DNA of 64,000 nt from Eubacterium sp. (lineage in GTDB: Bacteria > Bacillota > Clostridia > Lachnospirales > Lachnospiraceae): the NCBI GenBank assembly GCA_024690665.1, contig JAILOU010000002.1, positions 24,919 to 88,918 on the forward strand, given 5' to 3'. Made by a program: the position numbers and the translations under genes. This document shows, in pieces, positions 9,557 to 18,162 of this stretch. Positions within the stretch are counted from its first letter, which is position 1. Every line of letters starts with the position of its first letter. The notes under the pieces are model-generated. The model saw only the letters and a program-made list of their open reading frames with translations. It did no database searches and had not been told where the DNA came from.

Positions 9557-10258
9557 ATGTACATACAGATTGAAGATGTGAAAAAAAGCTACGGAGAAGG
9601 TGGCAGTTACACAGAAGTGTTAAAAGGTATTACAACACAGATTAAGCAAAAAGATATGGTTTCGATTCAGGGAACGAGTGGATCGGGGAAATCCACTCTG
9701 CTTAACTGTATTGGCGGTCTTGACTATGTAGATGGCGGGAAAATTATAATTGATGGAAAGGATATCGTAGGATTGAAGGCAGAGCAATTATCCGATTATC
9801 GCCGCGATTATCTAGGGTTTATTTTCCAGTTTTATAATTTGGTTCCGAATCTTACGGTGAAAGAGAATATTGAGGTGTGTAAATATTTGACCAAATCACC
9901 GCTCGACATGGAGGAATTGTTGCAGGTTTTAGGTCTTAAGGAACATGAACGCAAATTCCCGGCTCAGTTGTCTGGCGGTCAGCAACAGCGCTGTGCTATT
10001 GCGCGGGCATTGATTAAGAATCCGAAACTGTTGCTTTGTGATGAACCGACGGGGGCACTTGATTCAAAGACTTCTAAGGAAATTCTGGTTCTGTTAGAGA
10101 AGATAAATGAGACCTATGGCACGACAATGCTGATTGTGACGCATAATAATGCGATTAAGAATATGATGGATCAGGTGATCGTGATTAAAGACGGAGTGAT
10201 CAAGCAGGATTATCGTAATGAAACAAAGATCCCGGCTGCACAGTTGGAGGATTTGTAG
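9557..10258 (+). CDS. ABC transporter ATP-binding protein (MacB/LolD type)
   Basis: 233 residues. The nucleotide-binding subunit of an FtsX-type ABC system. Walker [10 protein letters not shown] (about 38-46), a Q-loop in [11 protein letters not shown], the signature LSGGQQQR and Walker [13 protein letters not shown] are all intact, so it should be an active ATPase. The [11 protein letters not shown] segment is typical of the MacB/LolD/YxdL group, which drive mechanotransmission, lipoprotein or antimicrobial-peptide handling rather than solute uptake. An AAGGAGG site precedes the ATG. The permease follows two bases after the stop. No two-component genes are beside it, so the substrate is unknown. 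Confidence 0.93.
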   Translation: MYIQIEDVKKSYGEGGSYTEVLKGITTQIKQKDMVSIQGTSGSGKSTLLNCIGGLDYVDGGKIIIDGKDIVGLKAEQLSDYRRDYLGFIFQFYNLVPNLTVKENIEVCKYLTKSPLDMEELLQVLGLKEHERKFPAQLSGGQQQRCAIARALIKNPKLLLCDEPTGALDSKTSKEILVLLEKINETYGTTMLIVTHNNAIKNMMDQVIVIKDGVIKQDYRNETKIPAAQLEDL

Positions 10259-10259
10259 A

Positions 10260-12983
10260 ATGCAAAGATTACTATTAAGAAGGGTAATGCGAGATCTAAA
10301 GAGGCATGTTGCGCGTTATCTGGCACTTGGATTCATGATTTTACTGAGCATGTACCTGGTTATATCGGTGGTAGGTGCAGCGCAGGTGATTATAGATGGT
10401 ACGCATGAAATTTCTGAGGACAATCATATTGAAGATGGGTATTTTGAACTGTTCGTTCCGCTTGACGATGCGCAGTATCAAACGCTGGCGGATGCCGGAG
10501 CGGTGATTGAAGAATGCTTTTATCAGGATTATGAAGTGAATGATGAGTCACAGCTTCGAATATTCAAAAATCGAAAGAAGATTGACCTTGTGAATATTGA
10601 CCGGGGAACGGTATCTGACGAAGACAATCAGGTTGTACTGGAAAAAAGATTTGCTGAAGAAAATGATTATGAGGTAGGAGACTGCATCACAATTGCCGGT
10701 GTTACCCTGACGGTATCCGGGATCGGGTCAAGTCCTGACTATGAATCAGTACTTCAAACGCCCGGAGATATAGGTGTGGATTCAAAAGCTTTTGGCATAG
10801 CATTTGTTAACGATCAGACTTACGACAAGTTGTATGCAACCAATCAGGCGATATCATCAGAAACATATCAATACAGTTATCAGCTTGATGATGATTTGAC
10901 GGATAAAGAACTAAAAGCAATTCTTCAGGATTTTGAGCTAAATGCAGATGAGGTAGACGATGAATATTTTCAGGAGTATTACGACCGCATGTGCGGAACT
11001 GCCGAAGATTTGCTTGAGGGAATCGATGAGATGGAAGAGGGCTCGGATGATATGTCAGAGGGGCTGTCGGAATTGGTTGACAATAATGAAGAGATCAATG
11101 ATGCGACGCAGAAAATATTTGACAGTGCTCTAGAGGATACGAATGATTCACTGAAAGAAGCGGGATTAAGTGTAACGCTGACAGAAGATAATTTTGAATC
11201 AACCCTTTCTTCCTTAATTAAACAGACGGGCGGAGTGACAGCCTTGTCTCTGCAATCGGCAAAAATGCAGCTTAGCGAACTTAAGGAATATAAAGATGGA
11301 ATCCAAGAATATACAGATGGGGTTGAAGAAGCAAAGGATGGAGCGGATGAATTAGCAGAAGGCGTCAGCGAATTTTCTGATAACAAGTCGGAGATCGAGG
11401 AGGAAACTACGGGAGAGATTTCTGATTTGACAGCCTTTGTAAAGGCTGGGAATAATCCACGAATTGGAGCAGCGGCATCAGATCTTTCGGTAAATTATTC
11501 GTCCGGATTGGTGATGGGCGTAATCGTGATTATCTTATTTACCTTTGTGATTTCGGTGTTTGTCGTGCATCAGATAGATGCGGAGTCGCAGGTGATTGGG
11601 GCGATGTATTCGCTTGGCGTGAAACGAAGAGAACTGATTACGCATTATATAATGCTGCCTACCATTGTAACTTTTGTGGCCGGATTTATGGGAACGCTCA
11701 TAGGATATTCCAAGTGGGGGATTTCGACCCAGATGGCGGATACATACGCGTATTATTCTGTTCCGGATCTGGCTACGTCTTTATCGCCTGGCCTCTTTAT
11801 CTATGGCGTTATCATGCCGCCGGTTGTGGCTTTGATTGTGAATGTTCTGGTGATTCAAAAGCGTTTGAAAAAAACAGCGCTTTCGCTTCTGAGAAATGAA
11901 CAAAAACAAGGAAGAATTGCCGGTGTTCAACTTGGGCAGATGAATTTTTTGAAAAAGTTTTGTATTAGACAGATCTTGCGAGAGTCGCGCTCTTATGTAG
12001 CTGTTGTGTTTGGCATGTTCATTTCGCTGTTGCTTGCTATGATGGGGGTGAACTGTCTGATGCTTTGCCTTCATTTACATGAGAATGCAATTGCAGACAC
12101 GAAATATTCTTATATGTATACGCTGAAGTATCCGCAGGAAGAAGTGCCGGAAAATGCGCAGGAAGCTTATGGAGTGACGCTGTCGAAAGAATGCTATGGT
12201 TATCATTTTGATGTAACGCTTTTAGGAGTAAAGGAAGACTTTAGTTATTTTGATGTCGAGGTGGAAGAAGGAACGGATCAGATTGCAATCTCAGAGGCGA
12301 TGGCTACCAAATACGGGGTTGGAGTTGGTGATGAACTTGTACTCGATGATGACGGAAATGATCGAAAGTACGCATTTACTGTAACTGATGTATTTGAGTA
12401 TTCGTCAGGATTTTTTGCGGTAATGAATATTGAGGATGCAAGGGAATTGTTTGAAGCACAAGAAGATGATTATAACATCTTGTTTTCGGATGAAGAACTT
12501 GATATTGAACCGGGGAGAATCTATAGTGTTGCAACGAAGGAGGATGTGGAGAAGAGCGCATTAATCTTTTTGAATCTGATGAGCGGAATGATCTATGCGA
12601 TGTGTATTGTGGCAGTTGTGATCTTTGTGCTGGTTATGTATCTGATGATGAAGGTCATGATTGACCGTTCGGCATACAGCATAGCGCTTGTGAAAATCTT
12701 TGGATTTCGCAAGAAAGAGGTTCGAAAACTGTATCTGAACGGAAATCTTTTGATTATCGCAATCGGTGCACTGATTTGTATTCCGTTATCGAAATGGGTG
12801 ATGGATCTTATCTATCCGTACTTTGTGTCAAACGTTGCAATTGGAGCAGACTATTCGTTTTACTGGTGGATGTATCCGCTTATCTATGTGTTTGTCATAG
12901 GCTGTTATTATCTGACAAATGTATTTTTAATGAGACGCTTAGATAAAGTAGAACCGAATGAAGTTTTGAAAAACCGTGATTAA
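10260..12983 (+). CDS. FtsX-like ABC transporter permease
   Basis: 907 residues from the ATG at 10260, which sits two bases after the ATPase stop with GGAGG about 10 bases before it. Membrane segments as read: one near 19-41, three around 420-540, one near 575-600 and three near 775-890, the arrangement of a duplicated FtsX permease with two large outside domains. The first outside domain holds a stretch (about 245-400) of heptad-like, acidic D/E-G-A repeats such as EGIDEMEEGSDDMSEG, which should form a coiled coil projecting from the membrane. It is partner of the preceding ATPase. The substrate is not deducible; a role in envelope remodelling or peptide resistance is only inference. Confidence 0.9.
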   Translation: MQRLLLRRVMRDLKRHVARYLALGFMILLSMYLVISVVGAAQVIIDGTHEISEDNHIEDGYFELFVPLDDAQYQTLADAGAVIEECFYQDYEVNDESQLRIFKNRKKIDLVNIDRGTVSDEDNQVVLEKRFAEENDYEVGDCITIAGVTLTVSGIGSSPDYESVLQTPGDIGVDSKAFGIAFVNDQTYDKLYATNQAISSETYQYSYQLDDDLTDKELKAILQDFELNADEVDDEYFQEYYDRMCGTAEDLLEGIDEMEEGSDDMSEGLSELVDNNEEINDATQKIFDSALEDTNDSLKEAGLSVTLTEDNFESTLSSLIKQTGGVTALSLQSAKMQLSELKEYKDGIQEYTDGVEEAKDGADELAEGVSEFSDNKSEIEEETTGEISDLTAFVKAGNNPRIGAAASDLSVNYSSGLVMGVIVIILFTFVISVFVVHQIDAESQVIGAMYSLGVKRRELITHYIMLPTIVTFVAGFMGTLIGYSKWGISTQMADTYAYYSVPDLATSLSPGLFIYGVIMPPVVALIVNVLVIQKRLKKTALSLLRNEQKQGRIAGVQLGQMNFLKKFCIRQILRESRSYVAVVFGMFISLLLAMMGVNCLMLCLHLHENAIADTKYSYMYTLKYPQEEVPENAQEAYGVTLSKECYGYHFDVTLLGVKEDFSYFDVEVEEGTDQIAISEAMATKYGVGVGDELVLDDDGNDRKYAFTVTDVFEYSSGFFAVMNIEDARELFEAQEDDYNILFSDEELDIEPGRIYSVATKEDVEKSALIFLNLMSGMIYAMCIVAVVIFVLVMYLMMKVMIDRSAYSIALVKIFGFRKKEVRKLYLNGNLLIIAIGALICIPLSKWVMDLIYPYFVSNVAIGADYSFYWWMYPLIYVFVIGCYYLTNVFLMRRLDKVEPNEVLKNRD

Positions 12984-13006
12984 GCATAAAAAATTACAAA
13001 AACAGG

Positions 13007-13035
13007 TTGACAAACCGCCTTTAGAAAAATATAAT
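13007..13035 (+). promoter_or_regulatory. Promoter of DUF177-rpmF
   Basis: A perfect consensus sigma-A promoter: TTGACA (13007-13012), 17-base spacer, TATAAT (13030-13035), about 37 bases before the ATG. The strength fits ribosomal protein demand. Confidence 0.85.
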
Positions 13036-13071
13036 ATCTTAGTACGCGTAATTGTTTGATAGGAGTGTGCC

Positions 13072-13599
13072 ATGGTAATTGAGTTAAAAGAGTTATTAAC
13101 AACGGCTGATAAGGAACAATCCTTTGAGGCAAAACTTGAACAGACATCAGTTATTGTGAATGGTGATGAATATCCTATTGTAAAGCAATCACCGTTTACG
13201 CTGAGTATGAAGAATGTTTCCAATCGGGAACTAAGCATATCAGCTGATCTAGAGATTGTTGTTTCAATTCCATGTGACAGATGTCTCGAAGCAGTTGAGC
13301 GAACGCTTTCTTTACAGATTGAAGAAAAGCTTAAGCTTGATGGAGCCGGAGAGATTGTGTCAGGGAAAGAAGAGACGGCAGATTATATGATAGGATCGGG
13401 CCTGGATGTGGATAAACTCATCTATGGAGAGATTCTGGTTAACTGGCCGGCGAAGGTTCTGTGCAAGGAAGATTGCAGGGGAATCTGCAGCAAATGTGGA
13501 ACGAACTTAAATGTTCGAACCTGTGATTGTGACCAGACGGAGCTAGACCCAAGAATGGCAGTGATCCAAGATATTTTTAATCAATTTAAGGAGGTGTAA
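13072..13599 (+). CDS. YceD/DUF177 family protein
   Basis: 175 residues of the DUF177 (YceD) family, small cytoplasmic proteins almost always encoded just before rpmF and linked to ribosome or rRNA metabolism. Cysteine pairs CDRC (about 64-67) and a C-terminal cluster with CKEDC, CSKC and CDC probably bind zinc. The next gene is rpmF; its ribosome binding site lies inside the last codons of this gene, suggesting coupled translation. Biochemical function is not established for the bacterial family. Confidence 0.88.
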   Translation: MVIELKELLTTADKEQSFEAKLEQTSVIVNGDEYPIVKQSPFTLSMKNVSNRELSISADLEIVVSIPCDRCLEAVERTLSLQIEEKLKLDGAGEIVSGKEETADYMIGSGLDVDKLIYGEILVNWPAKVLCKEDCRGICSKCGTNLNVRTCDCDQTELDPRMAVIQDIFNQFKEV

Positions 13600-13603
13600 C
13601 CAG

Positions 13604-13783
13604 ATGTCAATTTGTCCAAAGAACAAATCTTCCAAAGGAAGAAGAGATAGAAGAAGAGCAAACTGGAAGATGAGTGCTCCTACATTAGTTAAATGCAGTA
13701 AGTGCGGAGAACTGATGATGCCTCATAGAGTATGCAAGTCATGCGGCTCTTACAACAAAAAAGAGATTATCCCTCAGGATTAA
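13604..13783 (+). CDS. rpmF: 50S ribosomal protein L32
   Basis: 59 residues, too short for a usual gene-length cutoff. The protein begins MSICPKNKSSKGRRDRRRAN and has four cysteines as CSKC (31-34) and CKSC (44-47), so this is the zinc-binding form of L32. AAGGAGGTG at 13588-13596 is the ribosome binding site. It follows DUF177 as in most Firmicutes, and a terminator lies just after it. Confidence 0.96.
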   Translation: MSICPKNKSSKGRRDRRRANWKMSAPTLVKCSKCGELMMPHRVCKSCGSYNKKEIIPQD

Positions 13784-13804
13784 TTTCAAGTAAATGAACA
13801 CATT

Positions 13805-13835
13805 AAGGATTTCTCATAAGGGAAGTCCTTTTTTG
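13805..13835 (+). terminator. rpmF terminator
   Basis: AAGGATTTC (13805-13813) pairs with GAAGTCCTT (13822-13830) with one mismatch, followed by a T-run. Confidence 0.75.
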
Positions 13836-13879
13836 TTGCCATAGTTTCGAAAAAGATATATACTTGGCCAGCTTACAAG

Positions 13880-13888
13880 TGGTATAAT
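13880..13888 (+). promoter_or_regulatory. Extended -10 promoter of the kinase-like gene
   Basis: TGGTATAAT is a perfect extended -10 element; the -35 region is poor, as usual for this class. It lies 45 bases before the next ATG. Confidence 0.6.
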
Positions 13889-13933
13889 TTTCCTGTAACA
13901 TAATGAATAAGGACTAGAATTGGGAGGTGCATT

Positions 13934-14527
13934 ATGAAACATTTTGTAATTGCAATCGGATGTGATTTTGGTGCCGGTGGTATTGAAATTGCCAAGCTTG
14001 TTGCAAGTAAACTTGGAGTAGAATGCTATGATCGGTATTTTGTGGATGAGATTGTGAAAAAAACAGATGCGAAACGTTCGGATGCAGAAAAAGCAGACAT
14101 GAAAAACGGTGTTCTTTATGGCGTGGAGACCGGTTCGGGTATGTATTATGAGAATCTTTCAAAGAAAGTAATTAGGCTTCAAGAGGAAATCATCCAAAAT
14201 CTGGCAGAGCAGGAATCTTGTGTCATCGTTGGACGAAGCGGTAATTATTTTTTGAGACAGCGCGATGATGTGCTGAGTATCTACATCTATGCACCGAAAG
14301 AAGCTAAGATTAAACACATTATGGAAGAGTACAATGTCAGTGAGAAGAAAGCTGCAGAAATGCATAAAGAAAAGGAGATGGCATTACACGCAAGACATAA
14401 ACGTGTTACCGGGACTTACAGAGGAGATCGTTATGCCCGCCAGCTGATGATTGACAGTACGATGTTTGGATATGTAAAGACCGCAGATTTTATCTGCAAG
14501 ATTATAGAGGAAAAATTCAAAGATTAG
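13934..14527 (+). CDS. Cytidylate kinase-like family protein
   Basis: 197 residues of the family annotated cytidylate kinase-like (AAA_26), a P-loop fold common in Clostridia and distinct from the true Cmk. The N-terminal loop reads GCDFGAGGIEIAK (9-21), a relaxed P-loop, and later come CVIVGRSGNYF and an arginine-rich stretch HARHKRVTG that resembles a LID segment. A nucleotide or small-molecule kinase role is likely, but the substrate is unproven. The next gene, 25 bases on, is a flavin-rubredoxin protein; they may share a transcript. Confidence 0.75.
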   Translation: MKHFVIAIGCDFGAGGIEIAKLVASKLGVECYDRYFVDEIVKKTDAKRSDAEKADMKNGVLYGVETGSGMYYENLSKKVIRLQEEIIQNLAEQESCVIVGRSGNYFLRQRDDVLSIYIYAPKEAKIKHIMEEYNVSEKKAAEMHKEKEMALHARHKRVTGTYRGDRYARQLMIDSTMFGYVKTADFICKIIEEKFKD

Positions 14528-14552
14528 GGAGAAGCAAGGAGGAAAATAAAAC

Positions 14553-15170
14553 ATGGATAAGAAAGCATTATACAATCTATCCTACGGGGTGTTTATGCTC
14601 TCGACAAAAGCAGGAGATAAGGTAAATGGATGTATTACGAATACAGGTATTCAGGTCGCAAATAATCCGACAAGAATTGCAATTTCAGTTTTAAATTCTA
14701 ATTATACCTGTGATTTGGTAAAGGAAAGCGGAGTCTTTGCATTGACACTGCTCGATAATACGATAACATTTGAGACGGTGAAACACTTCGGCTTCCAGTC
14801 AGGAAGAGATGTTGATAAGATGGCCGGTCTTAACTTCCCGACAGATATCAATGGCATTCCGTATCTTGGCTGGCAGGCATGTGCCGTAATCAGTGGCAAA
14901 GTGGTAGAACAAACCGATCTCGGGACACACACCTTATTTATTGCAGAAGTAGTGGACGCTAAAGTGCTTAGCGAGAATGCACCGCTTACCTACGCAGATT
15001 ATCAGGCACATGTAAAACCGAAAGCTGCGAAAGTGGATACAGATAAAAAGATTACCGGATGGAAATGTAAAATCTGTGGTTATGTCTATGAAGGAGAGAC
15101 ACTTCCGGCTGATTTTTCATGTCCGCTGTGCGGTCATGGACCGGATGATTTTGAGCCAATATACGCGTAA
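14553..15170 (+). CDS. High-molecular-weight rubredoxin (flavin reductase-rubredoxin fusion)
   Basis: 205 residues. Residues 1 to about 150 are a flavin-reductase-like split-barrel that binds FMN; residues 168-205 are a rubredoxin domain with the iron ligands C172, C175, C190 and C193 (CKIC and CPLC). In Moorella thermoacetica a protein of this architecture (Hrb) passes electrons from NADH to flavodiiron proteins that reduce oxygen or nitric oxide, so a role in oxygen or NO tolerance of an anaerobe is likely. No flavodiiron gene is in this window. An AAGGAGG site precedes the ATG. A hairpin terminator follows. Confidence 0.88.
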   Translation: MDKKALYNLSYGVFMLSTKAGDKVNGCITNTGIQVANNPTRIAISVLNSNYTCDLVKESGVFALTLLDNTITFETVKHFGFQSGRDVDKMAGLNFPTDINGIPYLGWQACAVISGKVVEQTDLGTHTLFIAEVVDAKVLSENAPLTYADYQAHVKPKAAKVDTDKKITGWKCKICGYVYEGETLPADFSCPLCGHGPDDFEPIYA

Positions 15171-15198
15171 GAATCAAGGTGAAAAAAGAAAATGAACG

Positions 15199-15229
15199 AA
15201 ACCGTCGCATATCATATGCGGCGGTTTTT
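15199..15229 (+). terminator. Terminator after the rubredoxin gene
   Basis: An AAACCGTCGCATA arm pairs with TATGCGGCGGTTT across a three-base loop and ends in a T-run. Confidence 0.8.
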
Positions 15230-15232
15230 GGG

Positions 15233-15261
15233 TTGTACATCCGCAAAAAATGTTTTAAAAT
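15233..15261 (+). promoter_or_regulatory. Promoter of the rsmH2-mazG-nfo run
   Basis: TTGTAC (15233-15238), 17-base spacer, TAAAAT (15256-15261), 37 bases before the ATG. It directly follows the terminator, so it probably starts the six-gene run that follows. Confidence 0.65.
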
Positions 15262-15298
15262 ACAACATGGAATTTCAAATGGATATAGGAGAAATTAT

Positions 15299-16336
15299 AT
15301 GGCGGAGCACAAAAGAAGAGTACACTATTCCGGAAAGTATCCGAAGAAATATGAAGAAAAGTATAAGGAACTTCAGCCGGAGAAATATGCAGACATCAAA
15401 GAACATGTCATTGCAAAAGGGTCGACACCGGCCGGAACGCATATTTCCATCATGGTCGAGGAGATTCTTCAGTTTCTGGATATTCAGCCGGGACAGATTG
15501 GACTGGACTGTACACTAGGGTATGGTGGACATTCTGAGCAGATGCTAAAAAAACTGAAAGGCGAAGGCCATCTGTATGCGCTTGATGTCGATCCGATCGA
15601 GTCGGAGAAGACCAAAAACAGAATGCGTGATAAAGGATATGGGGAAGACGTGTTCACAGTAAAACTGACGAATTTTGCGCAGATTGATGAGGTGGCAAAA
15701 GAAACCGGGAGGTTTGATTTTGTTTTGGCAGATCTTGGTGTATCTTCCATGCAGATTGATAATCCAAAGAGAGGCTTTACCTATAAAGCAGATGGACCTC
15801 TCGATCTTCGTATGGATCCAACAAAAGGGATTAGCGCTGCCGAGCGTCTTAAAGAGCTTACGCAGGATGAACTGGTAGGTTTATTAACTGAAAATGCAGA
15901 TGAACCTTATGCGCAGGAGATTGCGCAGACAGTCATGAGCTTTTTAAAAGCGCATCAGCCGATCGAGACGACGCTGCAGCTGAAACGAGTGATAGAAAAG
16001 TCACTGTCCTTTTTGCCAAAAGCAGAGCAAAAAGAAGCTGTAAAAAAATCCTGTGCCAGAACATTCCAGGCACTTCGTATTGATGTAAATCAGGAGTTTG
16101 AAGTGTTATATCAGCTTATGGATAAACTTCCGGGAGTGTTAAAGCCGGGCGGTAAAGTAGCCGTTTTAACTTTTCACTCAGGAGAAGACAGACTTGTAAA
16201 AAAAGCATTTAAGCAGTATCTTAAGAGCGGCGAATATGAACAGGTTGCAAGAGATGTGATTCGACCGACGCAAGAAGAGTGCAGGAGAAATCCAAGAGCA
16301 AAGTCAACGAAGATGCGTTGGGCAATCAAATCATGA
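15299..16336 (+). CDS. 16S rRNA (cytosine-1402-N4)-methyltransferase, RsmH/MraW family (likely second paralogue)
   Basis: 345 residues. It methylates N4 of C1402 in the 16S rRNA decoding centre if it acts like RsmH. The SAM site DCTLGYGGHSEQML is at about 70-83, and ADLGVSSMQIDNPKRGF and LTFHSGEDRLVK are further RsmH motifs. It carries a basic N-terminal extension of about 45 residues (MAEHKRRVHYSGKYPKKY) before the core. The usual rsmH lies in the division and cell-wall cluster; this copy sits beside mazG and nfo, so it is probably the second RsmH seen in several Lachnospiraceae. The ATG at 15299 is chosen for its AGGAG; the longer frame reads through the terminator and promoter. Confidence 0.88.
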   Translation: MAEHKRRVHYSGKYPKKYEEKYKELQPEKYADIKEHVIAKGSTPAGTHISIMVEEILQFLDIQPGQIGLDCTLGYGGHSEQMLKKLKGEGHLYALDVDPIESEKTKNRMRDKGYGEDVFTVKLTNFAQIDEVAKETGRFDFVLADLGVSSMQIDNPKRGFTYKADGPLDLRMDPTKGISAAERLKELTQDELVGLLTENADEPYAQEIAQTVMSFLKAHQPIETTLQLKRVIEKSLSFLPKAEQKEAVKKSCARTFQALRIDVNQEFEVLYQLMDKLPGVLKPGGKVAVLTFHSGEDRLVKKAFKQYLKSGEYEQVARDVIRPTQEECRRNPRAKSTKMRWAIKS

Positions 16337-16353
16337 GAAGATGGAGACATAAG

Positions 16354-16833
16354 ATGACGGAATTTGAAAAGTTTTTGCAGACAGTAGCGGCGCTTCGTAA
16401 TCCGGAACATGGATGTTCCTGGGATAAAGCGCAGACACATGAAAGTTTAAAAAGATGCTGCATAGAAGAAGCAGCAGAGGTAGTCTGTGGAATTAACATC
16501 TTAGAAAAAACCGGCAACTATGAAAATCTGCAAGAAGAGTTAGGGGATCTTTTAATGCAGGTAGTGATGCATGCACAGATTGCTGCGGAAGAAGGATATT
16601 TTACGATGGATGATGTAATTAGGGGAATCAATGAAAAAATGATTCGCAGACATCCACATGTATTTGGTGATGCCAAGTATTTTTCAAAAGAAGAATGGGA
16701 TCGCATCAAACAGGAAGAAAAACAGGGCAAAGAATGGATGGAAGATTATTTACCGGATGCTTTTGACGAATCAAAAGAACTAATCAATGCTGCTGTGCAG
16801 CGTAAACAAGAGAAAAAAGCAGGGAGTAATTAG
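16354..16833 (+). CDS. mazG: Nucleoside triphosphate pyrophosphohydrolase MazG
   Basis: 159 residues; hydrolyses NTPs or damaged dNTPs to the monophosphate and pyrophosphate. A single MazG domain is visible with the metal-binding EEAAEV and LGDLLMQVVMHA motifs and the typical NPEHGCSWDKAQTHESL start. The ATG at 16354 (GGAG eight bases upstream) is preferred; an ATG at 16333 overlaps the rsmH stop but has no good site. It is followed at once by nfo, suggesting a shared nucleotide-damage and DNA-repair theme. Confidence 0.92.
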   Translation: MTEFEKFLQTVAALRNPEHGCSWDKAQTHESLKRCCIEEAAEVVCGINILEKTGNYENLQEELGDLLMQVVMHAQIAAEEGYFTMDDVIRGINEKMIRRHPHVFGDAKYFSKEEWDRIKQEEKQGKEWMEDYLPDAFDESKELINAAVQRKQEKKAGSN

Positions 16834-16835
16834 AT

Positions 16836-17666
16836 ATGATATTTATTGGAAATCACTTATCCGTGTCAGACGGTTATCTGGCAATGGGGAAGAAGGCAAC
16901 GAAGCTTGGGGGCAATACATTTGCATTCTTTACTAGAAATCCTAGAGGTGGTAAGGCAAAACCATTAGATATTGAAGATATGCAGGCACTCGATGCTTAT
17001 TTAAAGGAACATGAATTCGGAAAACTGGTAGCGCATGCACCGTATACCATGAATCTGTGTTCGGCAAAGGGAAGCGTAAGAACATTTGCCAAAGAGGCAA
17101 TGGCCGATGATTTAAAACGAATGGAATATCTGCCGGGAAATTATTACAATTTTCATCCGGGATCTCACGTTGGACAAGGGGTAAGACCGGCAATTGAAAT
17201 GATTGTGGAAGGCTTAGATCAGGCAATGTTTGAAGATATGCATACGACAGTACTTCTTGAGACAATGTCAGGGAAGGGCACAGAAGTCGGACGAAGTTTA
17301 TCGGAACTTGCAGATATTATTAATAAGGCTCGATATCCGCAGCATCTTGGAGTGTGTCTGGATACCTGTCATGTTTGGGATGGCGGTTACAATATCGGAA
17401 CGGATCTTGATGAAATGTTAAAGACAATCGATGAAGTTATCGGAATCGAGAGATTAAAAGCAATTCATATTAATGACAGCATGAACATCTGCGGTTCACA
17501 TAAGGATCGCCATGCGAAGATTGGTGAAGGCGAGATTGGAGTGGAAACACTTAAAAAAGTGGTACAGCATCCATGGCTTCAGGATAAACCGTTTATTTTA
17601 GAGACACCGAATAACGACGCGGGATATGCACATGAGATTGCGATGATTAAGGATTGGATGATATAG
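16836..17666 (+). CDS. nfo: Endonuclease IV (AP endonuclease)
   Basis: 276 residues; cleaves the backbone 5' of abasic sites in base-excision repair, using a three-zinc TIM barrel. Visible family runs include NTFAFFTRNPRG, HAPYTMNL, NFHPGSHVGQG, GVCLDTCHVWDGGYN and HINDS, which carry the His/Asp/Glu metal ligands. AGGGAG lies nine bases before the ATG. The gene starts two bases after the mazG stop and its own stop abuts the next ATG, so this is one operon. Confidence 0.96.
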   Translation: MIFIGNHLSVSDGYLAMGKKATKLGGNTFAFFTRNPRGGKAKPLDIEDMQALDAYLKEHEFGKLVAHAPYTMNLCSAKGSVRTFAKEAMADDLKRMEYLPGNYYNFHPGSHVGQGVRPAIEMIVEGLDQAMFEDMHTTVLLETMSGKGTEVGRSLSELADIINKARYPQHLGVCLDTCHVWDGGYNIGTDLDEMLKTIDEVIGIERLKAIHINDSMNICGSHKDRHAKIGEGEIGVETLKKVVQHPWLQDKPFILETPNNDAGYAHEIAMIKDWMI

Positions 17667-18155
17667 ATGAAAAAAGAAGATAAGACGAATGTCATGCGTC
17701 TTCTTGACCAAAAGAAAATAGAGTATAAAGCATATAAGCATGACCTTGACGCAGGTGTAAGCGGCGAAGAGGTGGCGAAGGCGATGGGGCAAGATCCGAA
17801 CCGGACCTTTAAAACGCTTGTGACAATTGGACATTCCAAGAATCACTATGTATTTGTAGTTCCGGTTAATAAGGGACTCCATTTAAAAAAAGCAGCCAAA
17901 GCTGTTGGGGAGAAGAAGATTGAGATGGTAAAGTCCAAAGAACTTCTTGCGCTCACGGGCTATGTGCATGGTGGATGTTCACCAATCGGCATGAAAAAGT
18001 TTTTTCAAACAACCATAGATGAAAGTGCATCTTCGTATGAAACAATCTTTTTTAGTGCCGGGAAAGTTGGACGACAGGTGGAAGTGTCACTTGAAGGGCT
18101 TTCAAAAATTATAAAATACGAACTGGGGGATATCACGGAAGAATTAAAGGAGTGA
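17667..18155 (+). CDS. ybaK: Cys-tRNA(Pro)/Cys-tRNA(Cys) deacylase YbaK
   Basis: 162 residues of the YbaK/EbsC editing family, which hydrolyse mischarged Cys-tRNA(Pro) in trans to prolyl-tRNA synthetase. Family motifs are visible: the N-terminal YKAYKHD, the VFKTLV-like segment (here RTFKTLVT), VVPVNKGLHLKKAAKA with its lysine, and the G-rich GYVHGGCSPIGMKK. The ATG immediately follows the nfo stop codon with no gap. Confidence 0.92.
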   Translation: MKKEDKTNVMRLLDQKKIEYKAYKHDLDAGVSGEEVAKAMGQDPNRTFKTLVTIGHSKNHYVFVVPVNKGLHLKKAAKAVGEKKIEMVKSKELLALTGYVHGGCSPIGMKKFFQTTIDESASSYETIFFSAGKVGRQVEVSLEGLSKIIKYELGDITEELKE

Positions 18156-18162
18156 TATCCGT

